Part shown: positions 32,386 through 44,171 of the stretch, in pieces
Position numbering within the stretch: position 1 is the first letter of the stretch
Layout of the letters: the number at the start of each line of letters is the position of its first letter
Assembly (NCBI GenBank): GCA_037693485.1
Contig: CM075344.1
Span: forward strand, 18,622,501 to 18,686,500
Direction: 5' to 3'
DNA from: Kitagawia praeruptora
Lineage: Eukaryota > Streptophyta > Magnoliopsida > Apiales > Apiaceae
Length of the DNA stretch: 64,000 nt
The notes under the pieces: generated by a model
Database searches by the model: none
Told to the model about the DNA's origin: nothing
What the model saw: the letters and a program-made list of their open reading frames with translations, nothing else
Translations under genes and position numbers: made by a program

Positions 32386-32840
32386 CGTGCAAATATTAGC
32401 TTTTCCACTCTGCAGGTAACACCAAAAGCTCGTCAAACTTGGCAAAGCATCTAGGGATAGATGGGTCATCTCAGGGAAAAGTAAACCATTATCAGTGATT
32501 GCTGATTCACCTGCCTCAATAATCTCTCTCATCTCGGAGCAGTCCCATACAGGCATACATTCAATATCTTAAGGTGCGTAAGATTGGCTACAGAAGATGG
32601 GAACACGGTTCTCAAGCTCCTGCATCCTTCTACCCATACCCATACATATTCCAGATAATTTAGCCTATGCAACATGGCCTGTGGGATCGCAATTTCCAGT
32701 TTGGGACAGTCGTGTAATACTACAGAAGTTAATTTGCAAAAGGAGGAAACATTGTCATTATTAAAGCAGTCCTTTCCCCAAATAACACTTGTATTTGGTA
32801 AGACAAGAATATGCAGTTTTTCCAAGCAAGGAAATGCAAC
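32386..32840 (-). pseudogene. NLR middle LRR exon (frameshifted)
   Basis: Acceptor CTGCAG|GTTGC at 32840/32841, donor GTATGC at 32385. Encodes LRR sequence VAFPCLEKLHILVLPNTSVIWG, CPKLEIAIPQAML and CRSLRTVFPSSVANLTHLKIL. About one base is gained or lost near 32550, after which frame resumes as MREIIEAGESAI and LSLDALPSLTSFW. Part of the NLR pseudogene. Confidence 0.75.
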
Positions 32841-34425
32841 CTGCAGCATATACATATACTAATGAGTTAAAAATAAATTGGATTACAAGTTTACAACCAA
32901 CCAAGCAAAATTACTATAAGTTTTACAATAATTATCAATTAGAAAAATCAAAGTCAGTACCTTTTTTTTAAACTATAATAAGTAATACCTAAAATAAGCA
33001 CTAAAGTTAGGATTCTACCTACAAATTGTAATTGAAATTATTTTATACGATGAAAACTAGGATAAATTTAAAGAGTTTTACTTATTTACTTTAACTTTTG
33101 GTATCAATTTTACTTTTTAACAACTTTATATGATAAAAGCTAATTATTATGTACTAGTACCGTGCTCAAATACGTGTCGAGATTAAAATACTAATATGAA
33201 TAAATTATTGGAGATAAATTTAATTAATGAGTATTATTTAAATATGCAGTTGTAGAAAATTGAATGATAAAAGCATTTAATAAATAAACACTATTAAATT
33301 ATGTAGTTATATGGGATCGAACAGAAATAAAAATTTAAATTAAATAAATTAAATTAATAAGCATTAGAATGATAAAAGTATATAATAAATAAATGATATT
33401 TAATTATGTGGTTATAGGGAGTCTTGTTAGAATTAAACAAATTAAAATAAATAAATAAATAATTGTATAATATGTAGTATAGGAAGAAATCGAATCCCAA
33501 ATTAAGTGATAACCAAATTTGGTAGAGTAGATTATTTTAAAAGTTAAATTTTAATACATAAATAAATAATTATTACAATCATAACAAATATGATTTTAAG
33601 AAAATATTATGGTACCATAGAGAATATGATGTGCGTAATTCATTAACTTAAATTGCATGTATAAATGAAAATATTTTGAGAATCTTATAATAAATTAATA
33701 TAAGAAACATTCTTCTCCATTCTATAAATATTTACGTTAATACTAGATTTGCTTACCAAAAAAAATATTGTAATAACATGTATTCACCCTGATTTTATTT
33801 TACTTGAATTAAATTAGGATTCTAAATAATTAACCTCATGTCACACGTGTCATTACATATATTAATATGAATTATATATATTAATATATAATAACCAATA
33901 TTATTTTAGGAATAATCAAAGATTTTAGAACAATTATAATATACTAATAGTTTTTCTTATTTATCATTCTCATCCTTTTAAACTAATTATAGTTTGTTAA
34001 CAATTCTAATTTAAATATAGTAATGACTTTATTTAACATATCCATATATTACATATTTTTTTAATGTCAAAAAGTATTTATAATAAATAAATATTTTAAA
34101 TTAAAATCAATTAGGATTATCCAAATTTATAATATTAAGAGATTTTTGCAATATGAATTTTTCACTCTTTTAATTTACAAATAATCATAGTTGCATTATT
34201 ACATATTACCAATTAATTTTCATAAATATATATAAGAGTCAATTAGAATTTACCACTAAAATTAAATTAAACATATCATTATCAATTTATCATCCTAATT
34301 TACTTTGTGATTACTTAACAATTTTTTTGAAATACAAATTTATTTAATTTAATTTTTTTTAATTATTCTATAACCTTTATACTTCCCAAGTAAACGAAGA
34401 AAATTATAAAGTAAGAAAAGCATAC
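32841..34425. repeat. AT-rich NLR intron with repeat shared with 62.6-63.3 kb
   Basis: Very AT-rich and non-coding. From about 33120 to 33780 it is a diverged copy of 62605-63270 (shared words such as GATAAAAGCTAATTATTATG and TGAGTATTATTTAAATATG). It contains a degenerate ACTAGTACCGTGC...GTGTCGAG motif resembling a Helitron 3' end. Family uncertain. Confidence 0.6.
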
Positions 34426-37080
34426 CATTCCATCAAAAAAGGGCTGATATTTGTCCTGGAGTAATGTTGAACCATGATCCATATTTTTCTTTTTAGCATA
34501 GAAGTTTGCGAGTCTATCCAAGAAGTATATATCCAGTGATTTTAATCTGGGGAAAATTATGATTTCTCCATCAGTTGTGCCTTCATTCATTATGATGGCT
34601 TCCATAGATTTACAACTTCGAGCTCTTGCAGCTGTGTTAGACTTTTTGCAATTTTGTTGCAAAAGAGGTATTTCAATTCAGAGCGATACTCAATTTTTAA
34701 AATGGTAATTTTGGAGAAACATGTTGCCCCATGTTGTGAAAATCTCGCTAGATGCCCCATCTTGTCACAATCACCAATATATAGTCTTTCCAAGTGTTCA
34801 AGTGTCCAATATACTCACTTCAACATCGCTTGTGCCCAATCTCACTTCTTCAGCCCTTGCCATCAAACCTTCCCAGGGTTGCGAGTGATTGCCATACAAC
34901 TCAATTGACTTTGTTGATGGAACTATCCCATCTCCTTCCCAGTAATATTCCTTATCTGGAACACCCACAGATATCTTGTATCTATCTATATCAGGAAATA
35001 CATTTCTACCTTGAAAAGTATGATCATCATAGAAATAAAATTGTAAACTTTTCAGATAAGTCAATTCACTAATCTCCGTCACTATGCGGTCAATTTCATC
35101 TTCTTCACCGTCAATCATGTATCCCCTCGGTATATGTAATTCTTCGAGACGGGATAGACTAGATATGACATTTGATCCCATTACCAATCTTTCTTTCCAG
35201 TATGGGACTTGGATCTCTAGCTTTTGAAGACATTTCAGGTTTGCTACATCCATCGGCCTTGGAAGTTTACAATCACAAATGCAAAGAGTTTCTAGTTTTT
35301 CCGGAAAAAGACTAACATCTGTGTTCCTTATGTCACACTTTAATAGAATAAGTGTTCGGAGATTACCTAAGGGGTCAAGAGAGAACTTCTCCACAGATAT
35401 GTTCACATTTTGTAGCCACAAGGTATGCAAGTCTGGGCCCAGATCCTCATAGAAATGAACATCATGATCAGTCTCCGCAAACATGCTTTGCCATTCCAGA
35501 TCCTCATAGAAATGAACATCATCAGTCTCCGCATCCAAACGTAACAATTTTCGAGTTTGATAATTGTTATTCTTAGGATCAGGCAAGTCCTTTGAGTTGC
35601 ATGTTACCTGTAGAAATGCATATTCTGGATCTCTGAAAGCTACGTCTCTTGCTACGTCTCTGATGATGTCATGAACTTTAGTTTCATGAAATTCTCCAGA
35701 GTCAAGCAACAAAGAAGAATCCCTGAGAGAGTGAACCATAGTAAGTACTCTCGATCCTCCCCCGGGGATAAGTTGTGATGCTAACTGGACCAGCATCTCC
35801 ATATTGATGTTGGCATCTTCAGGAAACAAAGAGCACAGAAAAAGACATGACTTTGCATCATCCTGTTTTAACATATCAATACTTAATTTGATACACGTAT
35901 ATACTCGTGGTTCCACTCTATCGATTTTTTCAAATTTGCCCATCTTAAGTTGATTGTGAGCATCCGTCCACGAATTGTGAGGCTCGCCTTTCAGTGCTTT
36001 GCCAACAGCAAGAATGAGTAATGGTAATTGACCACATTCATCACACACTTTTTTCACCAGGGATTGATCCGGTAGAGAGTTAATTGTATCAGGACCAACA
36101 GTCTTCATGAACAGATCCAAAGCTTCATCAGGACTCAAGGTTTCGACCTCGACAGGATGCTCGCAGTTGTTATCCTTGCATACACGTTTATCTCGAGATG
36201 TCAAAAGGATTTTAGAGCCATTGGAAACACTACCATCTTTAAATGAAGTCCCAATAATATGACCCAAGGGAATCTCACTCCAAACATCATTTAATATAAG
36301 GAGAATCTTTCCTCCATTCCTTGAACTGTTTTCCAGCTGAGAAGCTCTACTTTCCACATCTTGCGACTCCAGTTCGCAATCTAGACGGGCAGCAATCTGG
36401 TCTTGTAATTTATATTCGTCCAAGTTTTCACTGCCCACATTTACTCGTACCACCTTATTAAAAATCTGCTCCTTCATGGCATCTTCCCACAATTGCTCCA
36501 TCATTCTCGTTTTGCCAACTCCTGCCATTCCATAGATGCCATGGACCAGAGGACTATCTTTGTTTACTAGTCCATCCCAGAGCTTTCCATAAGCATCTTT
36601 TCTGGACTGAAACTCCTCGAAAGAGGTATCTGATTGTGGCATATTTTCAAACGATGGACGGTGTGCAATCTCTTCACCTAGGTAATTCTTTCCGGTGCCA
36701 GTGAGTTCAGCTACAGCTATGACCTTCTTTGCCGCATTCCTGCCCTTTCGGAATCGGGAGACGGGATTAGGAATGGGCAGACACAGGATGTAGCAGGATG
36801 AGGGTGAAAGCTCGTTGCCACTCTTCTGAATATCTTCGACATCAGTTTGCCATTTCAATACATGGTCTTTGATTAATTTACCATTAGCTTTTTCTTCCTT
36901 AATTTTCTCAAACATGTTGTCCTTCTGAATGTTAAGCTTCTCAGTTTCGGAATTGAGTCCGTCAACAAGAGCCTTATAACAGAACATGTAGCGCAGACCA
37001 CGATACAATGCTTCCACTGCAGTATCTGATACCTTGTCAACAATTTTTCCCACGCATGGAATGTCAGCTAGACCCACCAT
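34426..37080 (-). pseudogene. NLR first coding block (CC, NB-ARC, first LRRs)
   Basis: Open from the ATG at 37080 to about 34798, giving roughly 760 codons through CC, NB-ARC and early LRRs. Frame is then lost at EVSILDT/LERLYIGDC and again at QELEVVN/CKSMEAIIM. It ends at a GTATGC donor (34425-34424). A 57-bp tandem duplication at 35441-35554 repeats a VHFYEDL-containing stretch. GTGAGT at the first frame loss could be a real donor, so one of the frame changes might be an intron boundary. Confidence 0.8.
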
Positions 37081-37086
37081 GGTTGT

Positions 37087-38150
37087 TGTCACGTAGGCGT
37101 GCGGAAGCGCGAAATTTTTCACAAACTTGTCGCCTAGTGATGCGCCAACTCCCCAACCTAGAGCCTGGCCAGCAATGCGCAACTAACCTTTGTGCCTGCA
37201 AAGAAGGTTAGTGATAACCACAAGATAAACGAGACAAGAGTTACGGGAAACCCCAACCTTTTTATTACTCCAACAAAAAGGACTAACAACCTAGGCCTGC
37301 TGCCCACACGTCGGCACAGCTACCCACTAATTGCTAGAATACAAGAAAGCCTAACTACAATGCTAGCTCTCTCTGTATATGCTCTCACTCTCTCTACAAC
37401 TGTTTACTGTGTATCTGAATGAATGAATGAGAATGAAGAAGCTCCTCTTTATATAGGCAGCTTTACGGGCTTTGGGCTAGGCTAAGCCCAACCCTACTTT
37501 CCATCTTTGCTTGAGATCTTCAAGATATCCTCAATCCTCTTGATTGCCTTTCCTTCTATAGAAGATCCACCCAGATCAAATCCTTGATTCTGATTGACTT
37601 TCCCTTCTTGCAGATGATTGCAATCCTTGATTGATTCTTCTGGAATGATCTTCAAAGATATGGTCTTATCCCAAATCTGATAAGCCCATGTACACCCTAC
37701 ACCTTGGCCCAAGTCTCTTATGCATCCTGCTTCAACCCTTGCCCAACTATAGAATTCTGGCCCAGCTTTGCCTCACTGTATTTGAACCTAAAGACTCTTC
37801 TCCCATGTCGCATGTGTGTCACGGAGGCCCAATGCTTTGGGCTGGCCAGGCCCGTGCTTTGCCTCTATTCCCCTTGCGCCATGCTGCATGACTCTCCTAA
37901 GCCCAAGTGTGCCTCTGCTCAAGCCCACATTCTCTATGTCTGTGCCTGGTTGAATGCTTCATGCCTTAGACAAGCCCAATCCGTGTAAGTGCCTCAAATG
38001 CCCACTTCATCTCAATGCCTTAGTTTTTATGTCAAGCCACATACTTGACTTTGCCTAGTGTTCATGCCCAAGACAGAATCGCGAACCTCCGGCACGCCTT
38101 CGCCTCTACACCCAACACTAGGGCATGAAAATCTCTTTAAGGGTCTAACA
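37087..38150 (-). repeat. 3' LTR of gypsy-2
   Basis: Ends TGTCACG...TCTAACA. TATATAAAG on the minus strand (37447-37455) is a good TATA box about 370 bp upstream of the NLR ATG, facing it. The plus-strand sequence at 38151-38165 (AACCACCCCCACT) is the complement of the polypurine tract. Confidence 0.95.
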
Positions 38151-41100
38151 AACCACCCCCACTAAAAGAGCTCGATGTCCTCATCGAGGGGCGATCCCAA
38201 TATTCCCGAATTTGATCTTCAAACTGCCACAAGGTCACACCTTTCTCCCAAGTAGCATCAGCTTCTTCCTCGCCTTCCCACTGAATTAGATAATCAGTCC
38301 TCCGGTTCTTTTTACTCATCCCTTGAGTATTATGATCCAGAATCTTCTTTATCTTCTTCTCAAACTGTACCTTGACCACGGGAGGTGCTCTTTTTTTCTG
38401 TTTCCTCCCATCAAGCAGTAAGTCTGGTTGGAATGGCTTCAAGAAACTCACATGAAAAGTAGGATGTATCTTCAACCTATCGGGCAACTTCAACCGGTAA
38501 GCTACATTGCCTACTTTCTTCACTATCTCAAAGGGCCCGTCATACTTCTGAACTAACCCCTTGTGAATTTTTCTGGACTTTATCTTCTTCCAGATCTGTG
38601 GTGTCAATTTCAACAACACCTGGTCGCCAACCTCAAATTCTAAGGGACGACGCTTTCTATCAGCGTACTTCTTCATCCTCCAAACAGCTTTCTCCAGACT
38701 AGCTTTGGCTTCATCGACCATCTCCTGTCTACCAAATGCATACCTGTAGGCTGCGGGACAAGCACCACCTGATTTCTGAATTGCCACTTCGTTTGGGGTT
38801 CTCGGCTGAAACCCAAAAATCACCTCGAAGGGGCTCTTGCTAGTCGCCGACGACTGCTGTAAGTTGTAGCAGAACTGTGCTACATCCATCAACTCTAGCC
38901 AATTTTTCTGACTAGCTGAAACATAGTGCCTGAGATACTCCTCTAGTAGCTGATTCATCCGCTCCGTCTGACCATCTGTTTGGGGATGATTTGCAGTAGA
39001 GAACTTCAACTCACTTCCCAAAACCCAAACAATGCCGTCCAGAACCGCCCTGTGAACCTGCTATCACGATCACTAATGATATCCTCTGGCAACCCAAAAT
39101 GTTTCACCACATGTTGAAAGAATAGGCCAGCTGCTACCTCTGCTGTACACACCTTTGGCGCAGGAATGAACACAGCATACTTCGAAAACCGATCAACCAC
39201 CACAAAGATTGACCCCTTTCCCTCCACCTGAGGCAACCCAAGAATAAAATCCATAGATACTGACTGCCACGGTCTATCTGGAATAGGTAAAGGTTGTAGA
39301 AGTCCAGCTTCTTTCTTCCTTTCAGTCTTGTCAAGTTGGCACACTAAGCACGACTTGACATATGCCTCAACGTCATCCATCATCTTCGGCCAATAGTAGG
39401 ATCTACTCAGCAATGCTAGCATCCTTGCTACCCCCGGATGTCCTGCCCATTTAGCATCATGAGACTCTTTCAAGATTCGCTGCCGGAGAGTTCCCCCATG
39501 TGGAACATAAAGTCTACTGCCTTTACAATACAGCAACCCATCCTCCAACCAATACTTCCGAACCACCCCTGTCTTCACTTCCTCTACAAGTTTACCATAC
39601 ACAGCATCTGTCATTGACTGCTTTTTGATCTCCTCTAGGAACTCAGTGTCCACTACTGTCATGGATGCCACAGTCTCTTGCACCTTTCTACTTAGAGCAT
39701 CGGCTACCTGGTTTTGTGCCCCCGGCTTATGCAGCCATACAAAATCGAACTCAGCCAGAAATTCCTGCCAACGGGCCTGCTTTGGAGTCAGCTTCTTCTG
39801 AGTCTTGAAATAAGTGTTTGCCACGTTGTCTGTGCAAACCACGAACTCCGCACCCAGCAAGTAATGCCTCCACACCTCCAAACAATGAACCACTGCAGTC
39901 ATCTCTTTTTCATGAGTACTGTACCTCTGTTCAGCATCTTTTAGCTTTCGACTTTCATATGCCACCGGATGTCCCAACTGAACCAACACTCCACCAATTG
40001 CACGATCAGAAGCATCCGTGTGCACTTCAAATGGCACCCCAAAATCTGGAAGTTTGAGCACGGGCTCTGAAGCAACTGCAACTTTCAGCTCCTCAAACGC
40101 CGCTTCACACTCATCATTCCATTCCCAAACATGATCCTTCTTTAGCAAATATGTCAAGACATTTACTTTCTTCGAGTATCCCTGGATAAACTTGCGATAA
40201 TAGTTAGCAAGACCAAGAAAAGATCTCAACTCAGCTACCTTCGTCGGGGCAGGCCAATCAATGATGGCCTCGACTTTCCTCTTGTCCATCTTCACCATTC
40301 CTTGGCTTATCACATGCCCTAGGAAATGGATCTCCTCCCTGCAGAACTCACACTTCTCCTTTTTGACATAAAGACTGTGTTCTCGCAGTTTAGTGAAAAT
40401 GCACTTTAAGTGTTCTAAGTGAGCTTCAAGACTATCACTATAGATCACAATATCATCTAAGTACACTACCACAAAACGGTCTAGGTACTCATATAGCACA
40501 TCATTCATCAAATTACAGAACGTTGCAGGTGCATTTGTTAACCCAAATGGCAGAACTAGAAACTCGTAAGACCCATACCTCGTTACACATGCGGTCTTAG
40601 GCTCATCCCCTGCAGCAATTCTGACTTGCCAATATCCCGACCTCAGATCCAGCTTCGTGAAGTACTTAGCTCTCGAGAGCCTGTCAAACAGCTCAACAAT
40701 ATTTGGAACAGGGTACTTATTTTTAATAGTTACCTTGTTCAAGGCCCGATAGTCTATACACATCCGCAATGACCCATCGGCCTTCTTTTGAAACAAGACT
40801 GGGGCACCATAAGGAGCTTTAGACGGTTGAATGAATCCGCTCTCCAACAACTCGTCCAACTGCTTTCTTAGTTCAGCCAACTCCATCGGTCCCATACGGT
40901 AGGGGGCTTGAGACGGTGCCCGTGCACCCGACTCAAGTTCAATCTTGTGATCCACATCCCTTCTTGGTGGCAATTTCTTAGGCAACTCTGGGGGCATGAC
41001 ATCTTCAAACTCCTTGAGAGTAGGTACCACCGCATCAGGTATCTCTAACTGATCAGGCTTTTCCTCCACAAGAGCCGCTAGATAAGTCACTTCACCATGC

Positions 41101-41834
41101 TTCAGCCCAACTTCAACCTGCATAGCTGACAACATTCCCTCCCTTTTCTTGCCCAAGTCACGATCAAACACACCCTTCACAAAGCAAGGGTTGGTTTCCT
41201 CTCCAATCATCACCCCACCAAGGTGTGGCATCACCGATGCCTTAGCTTTCCTTAAGAAGTCCATCCCCAATATAAGATCGAAATCATCTAAAGGAACAGC
41301 CAAGAGAGTTACCTTTCCAGTCCACGGTTCTATTCTAAGCTCTGCCTCAGTTGATCCCTTGATCACTTGTGCTTCAGAATTTACCGCTTTCACGCGGCTG
41401 GTGCTTGCTCCCAAAACCAAGCCAAGAGTTTCCACACTCCTGTCAGCCACAAAATTATTGGTAGCTCCAGTATCTACCATAGCCATCACCTCATGACCAT
41501 TTATCTCAACCTGCACATACAAAAAACTAGATGACTTTACCGCCTCCTTTGTCTGTAGTGCATTGACCATTCTGAGCGGATTCACCCTCCCTGGTTCCTC
41601 TCCCTCTGCCACGGTCATAGTATTCAGCTTCTCCTTCTTTGGACAATCTTTCATCATGTGAGGACCATCACAAATAAAGCACTTCAGCTGCTTCTTTGTT
41701 TGCCCACCACCATTCTTGGCTTTGCTAGATTCCTCATCTTGGACCTTTTTCTTGCCTTTGAACTTCTGCCCCTTTTCTTTAGCCCCTTGGGTTTGTTTCC
41801 CCTTGCTATTAGAACTTGTTGCAAAGTCCACCAA
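38137..41834 (-). pseudogene. pol: gypsy-2 pol: knuckle, protease, RT, RNase H, integrase, chromodomain
   Basis: Reads CFICDGPHMMKDC knuckle, protease VDTGATNNFV, RT with KKADGSLRMCIDYRALN and YLDDIVIYS, RNase H (DASDRAIGGVL, ADALSRK), integrase zinc region (GHPGVARML, SCLVCQ), catalytic MDFILGLP and DRDSRFTG, then after a frame change the segment with HPQTDGQTERMN (frames overlap at 39006-39021, a one-base indel after WTALFG). The C-terminus holds a chromodomain (ILDHNTQGM, DYLIQWEGEEEADATWEK). The frameshift separates the integrase catalytic core from its last part, so the protein is inactive. Confidence 0.93.
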
Positions 41835-42599
41835 GCTATCTGCCGCTACAATAGCTGCTGTTAGGTCCTTGACATTCTGTCTCCTCAGCTCAGCCTATGC
41901 CCATGGCTTCAACCCAGAAATGAAGTTGAACAACCTGTCCGCTTCTGCCATGTCACGAATGTCCAACAAATTAGAAGTGAATGCCTTCACATACTATCGC
42001 ACAGAACCCGTCTGCTTTAGGTGCTTTAATTTCTCCCTAGCCATCCACGCGGCATTATTGGGCAAGAATTGCTCCCTAAGCTCCTTCTTCATGGCCTCCC
42101 ATGTCTGAATACCGGGTTTCCCTGTGCCATCAACATCCTCCATGCGAGTGCGCCACCACAACTTAGCATCACCCGCAAGGAACATACTAGCCACAGTCAC
42201 CTGCTCCACCTCTCCAATACGAGATGCTTTGAAGTATTGCTCCATGTCCCACAAGAAATTCTCCAATGCTTTGGCATCACGCCCTCCCTCAAACGTCTTC
42301 GGGTCTGGCACTTTGAACTTTCTTGCCCCATCACTCGAGGTACTACCACAAACAGCCACCGCCTTCCTTAGGATTGTCACTTCTTCGTAGAGCTCTGCAC
42401 TAGAAGTCTCCAACTGAACAATCCTCTCTTCAGACTCACGCATGTGATTCTCCAAGATCAGCCTGATATGATCAAGATCAGCCTTCATGTTCTCACATTG
42501 GGTCTGCAATGGTTGAACATCGATCGACTCTGGTATGCCAATCAACTCCTCAAGCCTAGCAACCTTCTCACTGAGAGTAGCAACTGTAGGACCAGCCAT
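41835..42599 (-). pseudogene. gag: gypsy-2 gag (two in-frame stops)
   Basis: ATG at 42599 (MAGPTVATLSEKVARLEEL...). Coiled-coil N-terminus, then gag domain KVPDPKTFEGGRDAKALENF, AKLWWRTRMED and KELREQFLPNNAAWMAREKL. In-frame TAG at 41994-41996 (after QTGSVR) and again near 41896 (after GLKPWA), with the frame otherwise continuous into the pol part. Both look like CAG or GAG to TAG changes. Confidence 0.9.
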
Positions 42600-42639
42600 A
42601 ATAATCTTTCACCGACTGTGCTCTAAAAACACCAATCAA

Positions 42640-42651
42640 GCTCTGATGCCA
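42640..42651 (-). other. Primer binding site of gypsy-2
   Basis: Minus strand TGGCATCAGAGC, one base off the usual TGGTATCAGAGC, two bases inside the 5' LTR. Confidence 0.85.
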
Positions 42652-42653
42652 AC

Positions 42654-43717
42654 TGTCACGTAGGCGTGCGGAAGCGCGAAATTTTTCACAAACTTGTCGC
42701 CTAGTGATGCGCCAACTCCCCAACCTAGAGCCTGGCCAGCAATGCGCAACTAACCTTTGTGCCTGCAAAGAAGGTTAGTGATAACCACAAGATAAACGAG
42801 ACAAGAGTTACGGGAAACCCCAACCTTTTTATTACTCCAACAAAAAGGACTAACAACCTAGGCCTGCTGCCCACACGTCGGCACAGCTACCCACTAATTG
42901 CTAGAATACAAGAAAGCCTAACTACAATGCTAGCTCTCTCTGTATATGCTCTCACTCTCTCTACAACTGTTTACTGTGTATCTGAATGAATGAATGAGAA
43001 TGAAGAAGCTCCTCTTTATATAGGCAGCTTTACGGGCTTTGGGCTAGGCTAAGCCCAACCCTACTTTCCATCTTTGCTTGAGATCTTCAAGATATCCTCA
43101 ATCCTCTTGATTGCCTTTCCTTCTATAGAAGATCCACCCAGATCAAATCCTTGATTCTGATTGACTTTCCCTTCTTGCAGATGATTGCAATCCTTGATTG
43201 ATTCTTCTGGAATGATCTTCAAAGATATGGTCTTATCCCAAATCTGATAAGCCCATGTACACCCTACACCTTGGCCCAAGTCTCTTATGCATCCTGCTTC
43301 AACCCTTGCCCAACTATAGAATTCTGGCCCAGCTTTGCCTCACTGTATTTGAACCTAAAGACTCTTCTCCCATGTCGCATGTGTGTCACGGAGGCCCAAT
43401 GCTTTAGGCTGGCCAGGCCCGTGCTTTGCCTCTATTCCCCTTGCGCCATGCTGCATGACTCTCCTAAGCCCAAGTGTGCCTCTGCTCAAGCCCACATTCT
43501 CTATGTATGTGCCTGGTTGAATGCTTCATGCCTTAGACAAGCCCAATCTGTGTAAGTGCCTCAAATGCCCACTTCATCTCAATGCCTTAGTTTTTATGTC
43601 AAGCCCCATACTTGACTTTGCCTAGTGTTCATGCCCAAGACAGAATCGCGAACCTCCGGCACGCCTTCGCCTCTACACCCAACACTAGGGCATGAAAATC
43701 TCTTTAAGGATCTAACA
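42654..43717 (-). repeat. 5' LTR of gypsy-2
   Basis: 1064 bp, nearly identical to 37087-38150. Visible differences include GCTTTAGGCTGG for GCTTTGGGCTGG, CTATGTATG for CTATGTCTG, and AAGGATCTAACA for AAGGGTCTAACA. Confidence 0.95.
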
Positions 43718-43943
43718 GTTGTTGCTTTTTCTGTTTTTCAGAATTAGTAATAATAGTAATAGTAATACTACAAATTTGCTTAAGTTTGAATTGTAAGAAA
43801 ACGAATATGGTGTCTAATGCTAAGACTGCAACAATAAAAGAGAGGGAAGCAAGGAGGCAGTAGAAGTAAGTATGATATTGAGATTGATGAAATAATTTGC
43901 AGGTATAACATTTGATTTATAGTAGACACCAGTAATTTAAAAT
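43718..43943. other. NLR upstream region
   Basis: Sequence originally continuous with the NLR 5' end at 37086. Contains TAATAG/AGGAGGCAGTAG motifs and is partly duplicated at 45590-45731 (GCAAGGAGGCAGTAG, ATTGATGAAATA, TTGCAGGTATAA). No ORF. Confidence 0.6.
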
Positions 43944-44134
43944 GAGTAGGGCTAGAGGTACAAATTAGGTACCAAATTTTGTTACAAAATTACATGGCAC
44001 TAACTACTTGTCATTTTGAAATGTTTTAATTGATTGTCCCTGGCGGGCCAATTATAATTATAGCTAATCAAATCAATGCCATGTCATTTGGTAATAATTT
44101 TTGGTACCCCAATTTGGTACCTCCAGCATTTTTC
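43944..44134. mobile_element. 191-bp MITE with 9-bp target duplication (copy 2)
   Basis: Flanked by ATTTAAAAT (43935-43943, 44135-44143). Same family and exact length as 30879-31069, inverted relative to it. Shares GGTACC clusters near both ends and the central GGCGGGCCAATTATAATTAT region. Confidence 0.85.
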
Positions 44135-44171
44135 ATTTAAAATATATCAACTCATGTGAACATTACTTACA

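Larger units (their letters stand above)
30438..37080 (-). pseudogene. CC-NBS-LRR (NLR) resistance-type gene, frameshifted
   Basis: Minus-strand gene in pieces: 37080-34426, 32840-32386 and 30674-30438, with introns between. Residues from the ATG at 37080 (MVGLADIPCV...): coiled-coil N-terminus ~1-140; NB-ARC with P-loop GMAGVGKT (184-191), kinase-2 LLILNDVW (~260-267, LxDDVW in most NLRs), GSKILLTSR (288-296), CGQLPL (349-354) and VHD (469-471, usually MHD); LRRs follow. It resembles the At4g27190/RPS2-like class. Three or more frameshifts break the LRR part (near 34795, 34615 and 32550), so no full-length product is predicted, although the CC-NB-ARC part is open. Gypsy-2 sits 6 bp upstream of the ATG. 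Confidence 0.85.
37087..43717 (-). mobile_element. Ty3/gypsy chromovirus (gypsy-2), 6631 bp
   Basis: Complete element with two 1064-bp LTRs (37087-38150 and 42654-43717) and 5-bp target duplication GTTGT (37082-37086 and 43718-43722). Minus-strand gag, protease, RT, RNase H, integrase and a C-terminal chromodomain, so a chromovirus. The LTRs differ at about five positions (roughly 0.5%). The internal frame has two nonsense codons and one frameshift. It lies in the NLR 5' untranslated region in the same orientation as that gene. Confidence 0.96.

Noticed and set aside
37081..37182. NLR protein extended N-terminally by LTR-encoded residues
   Set aside because: The frame is open through the LTR, but the apparent first codon at 37182 is TTG and there is no ATG before 37080, so no LTR-encoded extension is expected from normal initiation.
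37192..37422. Conserved 76-codon ORF present in both gypsy-2 LTRs (also 42759-42989)
   Set aside because: Identity simply reflects LTR duplication; there is no domain and it lies antisense to the element.
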